64,000 nt of DNA from Pseudoxanthomonas sp. J35 (GTDB lineage: Bacteria; Pseudomonadota; Gammaproteobacteria; Xanthomonadales; Xanthomonadaceae): positions 46,905 to 110,904 of the forward strand of contig NZ_AZVB01000013.1 of assembly GCF_000513995.1 (NCBI RefSeq), given 5' to 3'. Below the pieces are notes generated by a model, which saw nothing but the letters and a program-made list of their open reading frames with translations, made no database searches and was not told the DNA's origin. This document shows positions 1-8,654 of this stretch, in pieces. Every line of letters begins with the position of its first letter. Position 1 is the stretch's first letter. The translations under genes and the position numbers were made by a program.

Positions 1-1
1 A

Positions 2-499
2 CGCCTGCCGGAGAAGGACGGCAACGTCGGCGGCACCGTCGCCGGCGCGGTCATCGGCGGCCTGATCGGCAACCAGGTCGGCGGCGGCAAGGGCAAGAAG
101 GTCGCCACCGCGGCCGGCGCGGTCGCCGGCGGCGTGATCGGCAACCAGGTCGACAAGCGCCATGTCGGCGGCAAGGTCGTCACCCGCACCGAGCGCCAGT
201 GCCGCACCGAGCAGGCCGTGTCGGAGACCAGCAAGGTCACCGGCTACAACGTCACCTACCGCAACGCCGATGGCACCACCGGCACCATGCGCATGGCCAG
301 CAAGCCCGGCAGCCGCGTGGCGATGGGCAGCACCGAGAAGGTGGTCGGCTACGACGTGACCTACCGCTACAACGACCAGGAAGGCACCCTGCGTCTGGAC
401 GAGAAGCCGGACAGCGACCGCCTGCCGGTGGTCGACGGCAAGATCGTCACCTCCACCGCGGTGGTCGAGCTCGACGGCGGCGGCGCCACGCGCCAGTAA
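2..499 (+). CDS. Glycine-zipper 2TM domain envelope protein (5' end missing)
   Basis: The reading frame is open from base 2 and stops at 497-499, so only the C-terminal 165 residues are present. The first ~50 visible residues are a glycine-zipper pair: GGTVAGAVIGGLIGNQVGGG is followed, after a KGKK turn, by a second copy ending in GGVIGNQVD. This is the Rick_17kDa_Anti / 2TM glycine-zipper type found in outer-membrane lipoproteins and envelope-stress proteins. Two related segments follow (VTGYNVTYRNADGTTGTMR and VVGYDVTYRYNDQEGTLRLD), an internal duplication of a short beta-rich unit. The signal peptide or lipobox would lie outside the window. Function is inferred to be structural in the envelope. 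Confidence 0.85.
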   Translation, partial: RLPEKDGNVGGTVAGAVIGGLIGNQVGGGKGKKVATAAGAVAGGVIGNQVDKRHVGGKVVTRTERQCRTEQAVSETSKVTGYNVTYRNADGTTGTMRMASKPGSRVAMGSTEKVVGYDVTYRYNDQEGTLRLDEKPDSDRLPVVDGKIVTSTAVVELDGGGATRQ

Positions 500-529
500 G
501 CCCCGGCGTTCCGACGCCCGTTGCACGAA

Positions 530-557
530 AGGCCGGCCATGTGCCGGCCTTTTTTTG
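530..557 (+). terminator. Rho-independent terminator of the glycine-zipper gene
   Basis: An 8-bp stem (AGGCCGGC / GCCGGCCT) with a 5-nt loop is followed by a run of T. It lies 30 bases after the stop codon. Confidence 0.85.
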
Positions 558-620
558 CCGATTCGCCGGAGCCGTCGCCAAGCGCCCGCGGGGGACTCCC
601 TGAGGCGCGGGAGGCGCCGA

Positions 621-626
621 TACAAT
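621..626 (+). promoter_or_regulatory. -10 box upstream of gcdH
   Basis: TACAAT lies just after the terminator and 20-32 bases before the two candidate gcdH starts. No convincing -35 box is seen. It fits a promoter with a short leader. Confidence 0.4.
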
Positions 627-658
627 CGGCCGCAATTCCACCACCGATGAAGACGACC

Positions 659-1822
659 ATGGCCCTGCCTGCCTACGACCTGTTCGACGTGCGTTCCCTG
701 CTCAGCGAAGAGGAGCGCGCCGTCCAGGAGGTGGTGGCCCGGTTCACCGACGAGCGGGTGCTGCCGATCATCGGCGAGTGCTTCGACCAGGCCCGTTTCC
801 CCAAGGAACTGGTGCCCGAGATCGCCTCGCTCGGCCTGCTCGGTTCCTCGCTGCCGGAGGAGTACGGCTGCGCCGGACTCAACGCGGTCAGCTACGGCCT
901 GATCTGCCAGGAGCTGGAGCGCGGCGACAGCGGCCTGCGCAGCTTCGTCAGCGTGCAGTCCTCCCTGTGCATGTACCCGATCTACGCCTACGGCTCGGAG
1001 GAGCAGCGCCGGCAGTGGCTGCCGCGCATGGCCGCCGGCGAGGTGATCGGCTGCTTCGGCCTGACCGAGCCGCACGGCGGCTCCGACCCGGCCAACATGA
1101 AGACCCACGCGAAGAAGGACGGCGGCGACTGGGTCATCAACGGCTCCAAGATGTGGATCACCAACGGCAACCTGGCCGACATCGCCATCGTCTGGGCGCA
1201 GACCGACGAGGGCATCCAGGGCTTCATCGTGGAGAAGGGCATGCCCGGCTTCACCGCCCAGGAGATCAAGCACAAGATGTCGCTGCGCGCGTCGGTGACT
1301 TCGTCGCTGTTCTTCGACAACGTGCGCGTGCCGGAGGCCAACCGCCTGCCGAACGTGAAGGGCCTCAAGGGCCCGCTGGGCTGCCTGACCCAGGCCCGCT
1401 ACGGCATCACCTGGGGCCCGGTTGGAGCGGCGATCGCCTGCCTGGACGAGGCGCTGAACTACTCCAAGGAACGCATCCTGTTCGGCCGCCCGGTGGCCGC
1501 CACCCAGAGCGCGCAGATCAAGCTGGCCGACATGGCCCGCCGCATCACCCTGGCGCAGCTGCTGGTGCTGCAGCTGGGCCGGCTGAAGGATGCCGGCACG
1601 ATGCAGCCGCAGCAGGTCTCGCTGGCCAAGTGGAACAACTGCCGCATGGCCATCGACATCGCCCGCGAGTGCCGCGACCTGCTCGGCGGCGCCGGCATCA
1701 CCACCGAGCACGTCGCCATCCGACACGCGCTGAACCTGGAATCGGTGATCACCTACGAGGGCACCGAGACCGTGCACCAGCTGGTGATCGGCCGCGAGCT
1801 GACCGGCATCAACGCCTTCTGA
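659..1822 (+). CDS. gcdH: Glutaryl-CoA dehydrogenase
   Basis: FAD-dependent acyl-CoA dehydrogenase that oxidises and decarboxylates glutaryl-CoA to crotonyl-CoA in lysine and tryptophan breakdown. The 387-residue product has the usual family length and order: helical N-domain, middle beta domain (GCFGLTEPHGGSDPANM, then WITNGNLADIAIVWAQ) and helical C-domain. The catalytic base is the Glu in TYEGTETVHQLVIGREL (about residue 367). RSFVSVQSSL matches the glutaryl-binding Arg segment that separates this family from short-chain enzymes. ATG 659 gives the usual MALPAYDLFD start; an in-frame ATG at 647 would add MKTT. It is transcribed alone from a probable promoter at 621, and no other lysine-degradation genes are nearby. 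Confidence 0.93.
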   Translation: MALPAYDLFDVRSLLSEEERAVQEVVARFTDERVLPIIGECFDQARFPKELVPEIASLGLLGSSLPEEYGCAGLNAVSYGLICQELERGDSGLRSFVSVQSSLCMYPIYAYGSEEQRRQWLPRMAAGEVIGCFGLTEPHGGSDPANMKTHAKKDGGDWVINGSKMWITNGNLADIAIVWAQTDEGIQGFIVEKGMPGFTAQEIKHKMSLRASVTSSLFFDNVRVPEANRLPNVKGLKGPLGCLTQARYGITWGPVGAAIACLDEALNYSKERILFGRPVAATQSAQIKLADMARRITLAQLLVLQLGRLKDAGTMQPQQVSLAKWNNCRMAIDIARECRDLLGGAGITTEHVAIRHALNLESVITYEGTETVHQLVIGRELTGINAF

Positions 1823-1857
1823 CGAGACACCGGTCCGGACGGGCCGCTGGGGGAAAA

Positions 1858-4458
1858 ATGGGGCGCTATCGGGGATGGGCGGTAGCCTGCGTTCTGGCGC
1901 TCCTTGCTCCGGAAGGACGGGCCGCGGACTACCGCCTGGCCGATGACGCCCCGCCTGCGCCGCTGGAAGCGGTGGTGGAGGGGGCCGCCGAAACAGCGGG
2001 CGACGGGCTGCGCTACCTGGTGGTGGCCGACCACCTCGACCTCACCGGGGCACGGCCGGCCGCGTGGCGGCGCGTCGCCTACGACGTGGTGCGCGAAAGC
2101 GCGCTGGCCGAGGCCGGGACCTTCAACATCCACTACCAGCCGGCGTACCAGGACGTGGTCCTGCACGCGGTCGACGTGTCGCGCGACGGCCACCGCATCG
2201 ACCGCCGCGCCGATTCGCGGATCGAGGTGCTGCGCCGCGAGTCCGGCCTGGAGTCGGGCCTGCTCGACGGCCGGCGCACGCTGTCGGTCACCATCCCGGA
2301 CATCCGCGTCGGCGACCGCGTCGAGTACCGCTTCACCGTCCACGGTTACAACCCGGTCTTCGGCGAGGGCCGCCACGACTACTGGATCGCGCGCTACGGC
2401 GTGCCGATGGGCCTGCGCGAGGTGCGCATCGTCCATCCACGCGCGATGCCGTTGCGGGTCTACGCCGACGTTCCCGGCTTCGAACGCAGCGAGAGCGACG
2501 AGGGCGCGGTGCGCAGCGTGGTGCTGCGCGGCCGCGGCCTGCCGGCGGCCGAGGACGGGGATTCCACCCCGGCCGGGTACGAGCCGGGGGGTTACATCGA
2601 GGCCAGCACCGCCGCCGGCTGGGGCGAGGTGGTGCGCTGGGCGCTGCCGCTGTACCCGGGCCGTTTCCAGGACCGTGCCGTGGCCGCCGCGCTGGCGACG
2701 CAGTTGCAGCTGGACCCCGCCGATCCGGAAGGTTCGCTGCTGCGGGCGGTGGCCTTCGTCCAGGGCGAGGTCCGCTACACCGGCCTGGACATGGGCCTGA
2801 ACTCGCACGCGCCCAATCCGCCGGAACTGGTCGCGCAGCGGCGCTTCGGCGACTGCAAGGACAAGACCCAGCTGCTGGTCGCGCTGCTGCGCGAAGCGGG
2901 CATCCGCGCCGAACCAGTGCTGGTCCACACCGGCCAGCGGGCGCGCCTGGCCGAGGCCTCGCCGAGCCCGCTGGCGTTCGACCATGTCATCGCGCGTGCG
3001 TACCTGCCAGAGGGCGAGGTCTGGATCGACGCGACCCGCGACCGCGAGCAGGGACCGCTGGCCGGGCGCGCGCCGCTGGGCCTGCGCCTGGGCCTGCCGG
3101 TCGCGGCAGGGTCCGCGGCGCTGGTGGAAATCCCGTACCCGTTCCCGGAGCGGCCGGAGGTCGAGGTCGAGCAGCGCCTGCGTTTCTCCGGCTCCCACCA
3201 GCAAGGCGCTGCGGATTTCGAGGTGGTCACGCTGTACGCGCCAGGGCAGGCCGAGGACATCCGTGAGCGCTTCGAAGCCAGGGGCGCCGGCAAGGTCGGC
3301 GAGGACTACCTGGCCTACATGCGTGGCTTCTACGAAGGGCTGCAAGCGCAGGGCGAGCCGCGGATCGAAGCCGAGGGCAACGGCGCCCGGGTCAGCGAGC
3401 GCTATCGCCTGGAGTGGACGGGCGAGGACGGGTTCGACGGCTTCGACATCATCCCGTTCCAGCTGCTCGACTGGGTGTCGCGCCTGCCCGACCGGATCCG
3501 GCGCACGCCGCTGGCGCTGACCGGCCCGCGGTTCGCGCGGCACACGGTGCGCAGCGAGCACCCGCATGGCTGGGAGATCGAGGCCGGCCACCAGCGCGTG
3601 GAAAACCCCTGGTTCCGCTTCGACCGCGACATCACGGTGGACGGCCGCGAGCTGGTGGTCGCCGCCGAGTGGCGGCGGCTTGCCGGCGAGGTCCCGGCCG
3701 AGGGCTACGCGCAGGCACGCACCGACCTGCTGAAGGTGCGCGACCTGCTGGGTTACAGCGTGGTCCTGGAGCCGGACGGGGAACCTTCCGCCCTCCGCGC
3801 AGTGGACCTCGCCTGGCCGGCCGCGTCGCTGGGCCTGGCTGCGGTGCTGCTGCCGCTGCTGTGGTGGCGGCGGCGCGACTGGGCGTGGGCGGGGATGATG
3901 TACCGCCCGCACAGCACCGCGGCCCTGCGCGTGGCCACCGGCGGCCTCGGCATCGGCGTCGCGATCGGTGTCGCCGTCCTGGGGCTGGAACTGGTGTTCG
4001 ACACGGTGCAGATGTTCTCGAACAAGCCGGCAGCGCTGGCGCTCGGCGGGGTGCTGGGCCGGGCGGTCATCCTCGCCCTGCGCTGGCTGTTCCTGGCGTG
4101 GCTGCTGCGCGTGGTGCTGGCCGCGCTCGGGCACGACGGCGAGCCGGCGGCGATGCGCCGCGCCTTCGGCCTGTCGCTGGCGCCGATGGGCGTATGCCTG
4201 CTGCTGGCGATGGTCGCCCTGGGCTTCCGCTTCGATCTGCTCGATGCCGCGGACTTCGAGCCCGGCCAGCTGCCCTCGGTACTCGTCTTCCTGCTGATGA
4301 TGCTGGCCGGCCTGGCCTGGTGGCTGCTGTCGCTGGCCGGCGCGGGCGCCGCCGTGGCCCGCGCGCCGTACCGGCGCGGCCTGCTGGCCGTGACCCTTGG
4401 CGTATTGCCGCTGGTCGTCGTGGCGTTAGTGTTGGTCTACGCCCTGCTGCCTGGATGA
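1858..4458 (+). CDS. DUF3857 / transglutaminase-like membrane protein
   Basis: 866 residues. An N-terminal signal peptide (about 1-22, ending GRAAD) is followed by a beta-rich DUF3857 domain and a transglutaminase-like core. The papain-like triad can be placed at Cys333 (FGDCKDKTQLL), His376 (FDHVIARAYL) and Asp391 (WIDATRD). Several hydrophobic helices fill the last ~220 residues, so the catalytic part is probably periplasmic and anchored by the C-terminus. Such proteins are common in Xanthomonadaceae and Bacteroidetes; no substrate is known. The start is ATG 1858, 36 bases after gcdH, since the open frame upstream is a shadow of gcdH. The stop overlaps the next start (ATGA at 4455-4458), suggesting translational coupling. 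Confidence 0.85.
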   Translation: MGRYRGWAVACVLALLAPEGRAADYRLADDAPPAPLEAVVEGAAETAGDGLRYLVVADHLDLTGARPAAWRRVAYDVVRESALAEAGTFNIHYQPAYQDVVLHAVDVSRDGHRIDRRADSRIEVLRRESGLESGLLDGRRTLSVTIPDIRVGDRVEYRFTVHGYNPVFGEGRHDYWIARYGVPMGLREVRIVHPRAMPLRVYADVPGFERSESDEGAVRSVVLRGRGLPAAEDGDSTPAGYEPGGYIEASTAAGWGEVVRWALPLYPGRFQDRAVAAALATQLQLDPADPEGSLLRAVAFVQGEVRYTGLDMGLNSHAPNPPELVAQRRFGDCKDKTQLLVALLREAGIRAEPVLVHTGQRARLAEASPSPLAFDHVIARAYLPEGEVWIDATRDREQGPLAGRAPLGLRLGLPVAAGSAALVEIPYPFPERPEVEVEQRLRFSGSHQQGAADFEVVTLYAPGQAEDIRERFEARGAGKVGEDYLAYMRGFYEGLQAQGEPRIEAEGNGARVSERYRLEWTGEDGFDGFDIIPFQLLDWVSRLPDRIRRTPLALTGPRFARHTVRSEHPHGWEIEAGHQRVENPWFRFDRDITVDGRELVVAAEWRRLAGEVPAEGYAQARTDLLKVRDLLGYSVVLEPDGEPSALRAVDLAWPAASLGLAAVLLPLLWWRRRDWAWAGMMYRPHSTAALRVATGGLGIGVAIGVAVLGLELVFDTVQMFSNKPAALALGGVLGRAVILALRWLFLAWLLRVVLAALGHDGEPAAMRRAFGLSLAPMGVCLLLAMVALGFRFDLLDAADFEPGQLPSVLVFLLMMLAGLAWWLLSLAGAGAAVARAPYRRGLLAVTLGVLPLVVVALVLVYALLPG

Positions 4459-5015
4459 GGCCCATGGACACTGCCTCGCCCCGCATCGAAACCCCGCGCC
4501 TGCTGCTGCGCGTGCCGCGCCAGGAGGATTTCGAGGCGTGGGCCGCGTTCACCGCTGACGAGGAGGCCACGCGCCACATCGGTGGCCTGCAGTCGCGGCC
4601 GGTGGCATGGCGCGGGCTGGCGGCGATGGTCGGCGCCTGGCAGCTGAAGGGCTACGCGATGTTCTCGGTGATCGAGAAATCCACCGGCGAATGGGTCGGC
4701 CGCGTGGGTCCCTGGCAGCCGGAAGGCTGGCCCGGCCCGGAGGTGGGCTGGAGCATCGTGTGCAGCCGCTGGGGCCTGGGTTATGCGCCGGAAGCCGCCT
4801 CCGCGTGCATGGACTGGGTGTTCGACGTGCTCGGCTGGGACGAGGTGATCCACACCATCGCCCCGGAGAACACGAAGTCGAAGGCGGTGGCGGCCAAGCT
4901 GGGGTCGGGCTACCTGCGCATGGGGCGCCTGCCCGAGCCGATGCACGAACTGCCGGTCGAGATCTGGGGGCAATCCCGCGCGCAATGGCGCGCCCGCAAG
5001 GAGCCGCCGCGATGA
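4455..5015 (+). CDS. GNAT-family N-acetyltransferase (RimJ/RimL type)
   Basis: 186-residue single-domain GNAT. It opens with the typical ETPRLLLRVP strand and has EVGWSIVCSRWGLGYAPEAA as strand 4 plus the acetyl-CoA-binding turn, then IAPENTKSKAVAAKLG. This is the RimJ/RimL-like branch, which acetylates protein N-termini or small molecules; the substrate cannot be told. ATG 4455 overlaps the previous stop as ATGA, as the next two genes in this run also do. A second in-frame ATG at 4464 is an alternative start. The C-terminus overlaps the next gene by four bases. Confidence 0.85.
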   Translation: MRPMDTASPRIETPRLLLRVPRQEDFEAWAAFTADEEATRHIGGLQSRPVAWRGLAAMVGAWQLKGYAMFSVIEKSTGEWVGRVGPWQPEGWPGPEVGWSIVCSRWGLGYAPEAASACMDWVFDVLGWDEVIHTIAPENTKSKAVAAKLGSGYLRMGRLPEPMHELPVEIWGQSRAQWRARKEPPR

Positions 5016-5671
5016 TCACCGTCCATGGCATGTCGATGTCGGGCAACTGCTACAAGGTGCGCCTGGCCCTGGAGCAGCTGGGCCGCCCGTACCGCTGGAA
5101 CGAGGTCGACGCTCCGCGCGGCGCGACCCGCACGCCGGAATTCCTCGCGCTCAATCCCAACGGCCGGGTGCCGCTGCTGGAACTGGACGACGGCCGCGTG
5201 CTGCCGGAGTCCGACGCGATCCTGTGCTGGCTGGCCGAAGGCACGCCGCTGCTGCCTGGCGACGCCTGGCACCGTGCGCGGGCGCTGTCGTGGCTGTTCT
5301 TCGAGCAGTACAGCCACGAGCCGTATATCGCCGTGGCCCGCTTCATCCGCGGCTGGACCCCGGCCGATTCCCCGCGCCGCGCCGACCTGCCCCGCTTGCA
5401 CGAGCGCGGCCACGAGGCGATGGCGGTGATGGAGCGCCACCTGCAGGAGGCCGAGTGGTTCACCGGGCCGCAGTACGGCGTGGCCGACATCGCCCTGTTC
5501 GCCTACACCCATTGCGCCGCCGACGGCGGCTTCGACCTTTCCCCGTATCCGGCGATCGACGCCTGGCTGGCGCGCGTGCGTGCCACGCCGGGCTTCGTGC
5601 CGATGCACCTCAACGACGCCGAGGCCGTCGCCCGCTTCGCGTCCGCCGACCAACCCAGAAAGACCGAATGA
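5012..5671 (+). CDS. Glutathione S-transferase
   Basis: 219 residues. An N-terminal thioredoxin-like domain (MITVHGMSMSGNCYKVRLAL) carries the active-site Ser/Cys region, the cis-Pro (NGRVPLLELDDG) and the glutathione gamma-Glu contact ESDAI. It is followed by an all-helical C-domain with the GVADIALFAYTH capping motif. It probably conjugates or reduces electrophiles in the cytoplasm. It overlaps both neighbours by ATGA (5012-5015 and 5668-5671), so it is likely co-translated with the acetyltransferase and the fused dehydrogenase E1. What links the three functions is not evident. Confidence 0.9.
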   Translation: MITVHGMSMSGNCYKVRLALEQLGRPYRWNEVDAPRGATRTPEFLALNPNGRVPLLELDDGRVLPESDAILCWLAEGTPLLPGDAWHRARALSWLFFEQYSHEPYIAVARFIRGWTPADSPRRADLPRLHERGHEAMAVMERHLQEAEWFTGPQYGVADIALFAYTHCAADGGFDLSPYPAIDAWLARVRATPGFVPMHLNDAEAVARFASADQPRKTE

Positions 5672-7932
5672 ACGCACCCGTGATCCCCGCCTGGAAGAAG
5701 GGCATCAACCGCGCCGAAATCTGCGACCGCAACTTCACCGAGGTGGTCCGCGCCTGGTCCGGCACGCCGGCGCCGCGCCCGCGCGACGACGCGCCGGTCC
5801 TGCCCGGAAGCGCGCTGGACGCACGCGGCTTCCGCGAGCTGTTCGAGTCGCAGCTCGTCAGCCGTCACCTGGACCTGATGGCGCGCGTGCTGCGCGTGCA
5901 GAACAAGGTCTTCTACACCATCGGCAGCAGCGGCCACGAAGGCAACGCGATGGTCGCGCGGCTGACCCGCCACACCGATCCTGCGTTCCTGCACTACCGC
6001 AGCGGCGGCTTCATGGCCGAGCGCTTCCGCAAGCTGCCGGGCATGGACCCGGTGATGGATTCGGCGCTGAGCTTCGCCGCCAGCGCCGAGGACCCGGCTT
6101 CCGGCGGCCGCCACAAGGTGTGGGGCAGCAAACCTTTGTGGGTGCTGCCGCAGACCTCGACGATTGCTTCCCACCTGCCCAAGGCGCTGGGCACCGCGGT
6201 CGCCATCGAGCAGGCCCGGCGCATCGGCCACGAGCTGCCGGTGCCGGCCGACAGCATCGCCATCTGCTCCTTCGGCGATGCTTCCGCCAACCACGCCACC
6301 GCACAGACCGCGTTCAACGCCGCGGCCTGGACCGCGTACCAGAAGCTGCCGGCGCCGGTGCTGTTCGTGTGCGAGGACAACGGCATCGGCATCTCGGTGA
6401 AGACGCCGGACGGCTGGATCGGCAACCGCTTCCGCAACATGCCCGGCCTGGACTACTTCCATGCCGACGGCCTCGACCTGGCCGCAGGCTACGGCCAGGT
6501 GCAGGCGGCGGTGGAGCATTGCCGCCGCACCCGCCGGCCGACCTTCCTGCACCTGCGCACCACCCGGATCATGGGCCACGCCGGCACCGACTTCGAGATC
6601 GAGTGGCGCAGCATCGAGGAGCTGTGCGCGGTGGAGGCCACCGATCCGCTGCTGCGCAGCGCGGCGATCGCGCTGGAATCCGGGCTGATGTCGGCCGAGG
6701 AGATCCTCGAGCTGTACGAGGCCACCCGCCGGCGCTGCTTCGCCGCGGCCGAGGAGGCCGACCGCCGGCCGAAACTGTCCAGCCTGGCCGAGGTGGTCGC
6801 GCCGCTGGCGCCGTACACGCCCGACGCGGTCGCCGCCGAGGCCGCGCGTCCGGCGCCGGAGGCGGCGCGCATCGCCGCGTACGGTGGCGAGGACAAGCTG
6901 CCGGAGAAGCTGGCCCCGCGCCACTTGGCGATCCAGATCAACCAGGCCCTGCACGAGCTGATGGCCAAGTACCCGGAGACGCTGCTGTTCGGCGAGGACG
7001 TGGCGCAGAAGGGTGGCGTCTACACGGTGACCAGGGGCCTGCACAAGGCGTTCAAGGGCGCGCGCGTGTTCAACACGCTGCTGGACGAGACCATGATCCT
7101 CGGCCTGGCCCAGGGCTACGCCAACATGGGCATGCTGCCGATGCCCGAGATCCAGTACCTGGCGTACTTCCACAACGCCTGCGACCAGATCCGCGGCGAG
7201 GCCTGCTCGTTGCAGTTCTTCAGCAACGACCAGTACCGCAACCCGATGGTCGTGCGCATCGCCGGCCTGGGCTACCAGCGCGGCTTCGGCGGCCACTTCC
7301 ACAACGACAACTCGATCACCGCCCTGCGCGACATCCCCGGCCTGGTGGTCGGCTGCCCGTCGCGCGGCGACGACGCGGCGACCATGCTGCGCACGCTGGC
7401 GGCGTTGGCGAAGGTCGACGGGCGGGTCGCCGTGTTCCTCGAGCCGATCGCGCTGTACATGACCAAGGACCTGTACGAGGCCGGCGACGGCCAGTGGCTG
7501 TTCCGGTACCCGGAGCAGGGCGAGGCGATGCCGCTGGGCGAGGGCCGGGTCTACGGCGAGGGCAACGACGACCTGGTCATCATCACCTACGGCAACGGCG
7601 TGCCGATGAGCCTGCGCGCCGCGCGCCGGATCGAGGCCGAGCGTGGCTGGAAGGTGCGCGTAGTCGACCTGCGCTGGCTGGTGCCCCTCAACGAGGCTTT
7701 CATCGCCGGGCAGGCGCGCAGCGCGAAGCGGCTGCTGATCGTCGACGAAGGCCGGCGCAGCGCCGGGGTGGGCGAGGGCGTGATCACCGCGATCATCGAG
7801 GGCGGCTTCGGCGCTCGTCCGTTCCGCCGCGTGGTCGGCGCCGACACCTACACGCCGCTGGCCGGTGCCGCGTTCATGGTGATCCCCGGCGAGGACGACA
7901 TCGTCGCCGCGGCGAACGACCTGGCCGGCTGA
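5668..7932 (+). CDS. Fused alpha/beta E1 component of a 2-oxoacid dehydrogenase
   Basis: 754 residues joining both halves of a thiamine-diphosphate E1. Residues 1 to ~400 are alpha-like (FYTIGSSGHEGNAMVARL, HYRSGGFMAERFRK) and ~415-754 are beta-like (LLFGEDVAQKGGVYTVTRGL, then GDDAATMLRTL and IITYGNGV). The cofactor motif reads GDA (203-205) and EDN (236-238) in place of the usual GDG and NN. It most resembles branched-chain (2-oxoisovalerate) E1 proteins, but no E2 or E3 gene lies in the window, so the substrate and partner are open. ATG 5668 overlaps the GST stop. A GC hairpin follows. Confidence 0.85.
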   Translation: MNAPVIPAWKKGINRAEICDRNFTEVVRAWSGTPAPRPRDDAPVLPGSALDARGFRELFESQLVSRHLDLMARVLRVQNKVFYTIGSSGHEGNAMVARLTRHTDPAFLHYRSGGFMAERFRKLPGMDPVMDSALSFAASAEDPASGGRHKVWGSKPLWVLPQTSTIASHLPKALGTAVAIEQARRIGHELPVPADSIAICSFGDASANHATAQTAFNAAAWTAYQKLPAPVLFVCEDNGIGISVKTPDGWIGNRFRNMPGLDYFHADGLDLAAGYGQVQAAVEHCRRTRRPTFLHLRTTRIMGHAGTDFEIEWRSIEELCAVEATDPLLRSAAIALESGLMSAEEILELYEATRRRCFAAAEEADRRPKLSSLAEVVAPLAPYTPDAVAAEAARPAPEAARIAAYGGEDKLPEKLAPRHLAIQINQALHELMAKYPETLLFGEDVAQKGGVYTVTRGLHKAFKGARVFNTLLDETMILGLAQGYANMGMLPMPEIQYLAYFHNACDQIRGEACSLQFFSNDQYRNPMVVRIAGLGYQRGFGGHFHNDNSITALRDIPGLVVGCPSRGDDAATMLRTLAALAKVDGRVAVFLEPIALYMTKDLYEAGDGQWLFRYPEQGEAMPLGEGRVYGEGNDDLVIITYGNGVPMSLRAARRIEAERGWKVRVVDLRWLVPLNEAFIAGQARSAKRLLIVDEGRRSAGVGEGVITAIIEGGFGARPFRRVVGADTYTPLAGAAFMVIPGEDDIVAAANDLAG

Positions 7933-7939
7933 CTGGAAG

Positions 7940-7967
7940 CCCGGCGGCGGCCCGACCCGCCGCCGGG
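7940..7967 (+). terminator. GC-rich hairpin after the E1 gene
   Basis: Perfect 11-bp stem (CCCGGCGGCGG / CCGCCGCCGGG) with a 6-nt loop, eight bases after the stop codon. There is no T tract, so termination there is only possible. Confidence 0.4.
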
Positions 7968-8054
7968 CGCCAGCCGGGGCGGGGCATGCAGGTGGAATCC
8001 GTGCGGCCACGCCCCGGCATTGGCGCCTTCACCTGGCGCCAATGCCCGCGCGCC

Positions 8055-8060
8055 TAGTAT
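8055..8060 (+). promoter_or_regulatory. -10 box upstream of the FMN reductase
   Basis: TAGTAT is placed 22 bases before the ATG at 8082. A ribosome-binding site (CCGGGAG) lies between them. Confidence 0.35.
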
Positions 8061-8081
8061 CCTGGGACATCCCCCGGGAGC

Positions 8082-8642
8082 ATGGCCATGGACAAGCCAA
8101 GAGTCGCGGTATTCGTCGGCAGCCTGCGCAGCGGATCGTTCAACCGCCTGCTGGCGAAGGCCGTGGAACGGCTGGGCGAGGACCGCCTGAAGTTCGACCA
8201 CGTCGATATCGGCCGGCTGCCGCTGTACAACCAGGATTTCGACCGGGAGTACCCGGCGGAGGGGCGGGCGCTGAAGGAGCAGGTGCGCGCGGCCGACGCG
8301 GTGCTGTTCGTCACCCCCGAGTACAACCGCTCCATTCCTGGCGTGCTCAAGAACGCCATCGACCTGGCCTCGCGCCCCTACGGCGACAGCGCCTTCGCCG
8401 GCCTGCCGGCGGCGGTGCTGGGCACGTCCCCCGGCGCGATCGGCACGGCGATGGCGCAGCAGCACCTGCGCAACGTGCTTTCCTGCCTGGACATGGCGGT
8501 GCTGCCGCAGCCGGAGATGTTCATCCAGTTCAAGGACGGGCTGATCGACGCCGACGGCAAGGTCACCGTGCAGGACACCCGCGAGCTCCTCGAGGATTTC
8601 GTCGACCGCTTCATCAAGTGGATCGAGCGGCAACGCGGTTGA
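8082..8642 (+). CDS. NADPH-dependent FMN reductase / quinone reductase (ChrR family)
   Basis: 186-residue flavodoxin-like enzyme. VAVFVGSLRSGSFNRLLAKA is the FMN phosphate loop, and VTPEYNRSIPGVLKNAIDLA is the signature of the NADPH:FMN reductase family (ChrR/YieF type). These soluble dimers reduce quinones, chromate or azo dyes by two electrons and limit oxidative stress. The start at 8082 has a good ribosome-binding site; a second ATG follows two codons later at 8088. The gene is monocistronic and ends 12 bases from the end of the convergent hydroxylase gene. Confidence 0.9.
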   Translation: MAMDKPRVAVFVGSLRSGSFNRLLAKAVERLGEDRLKFDHVDIGRLPLYNQDFDREYPAEGRALKEQVRAADAVLFVTPEYNRSIPGVLKNAIDLASRPYGDSAFAGLPAAVLGTSPGAIGTAMAQQHLRNVLSCLDMAVLPQPEMFIQFKDGLIDADGKVTVQDTRELLEDFVDRFIKWIERQRG

Positions 8643-8654
8643 GCGCCGCGCCGG

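Noticed and set aside
778..1857. Upstream extension of the transglutaminase-like gene
   Set aside because: That part of the frame lies over gcdH in another frame. The signal peptide starts at ATG 1858.
1753..4134. Long minus-strand open frame opposite the transglutaminase-like gene
   Set aside because: Antisense shadow caused by high GC. It has no family motifs and is rich in Arg, Gln and His, while the plus strand has a complete recognisable protein.
5503..8010. 835-codon minus-strand open frame opposite the fused E1 gene
   Set aside because: Mirror frame of a real gene with biased composition and no domain.
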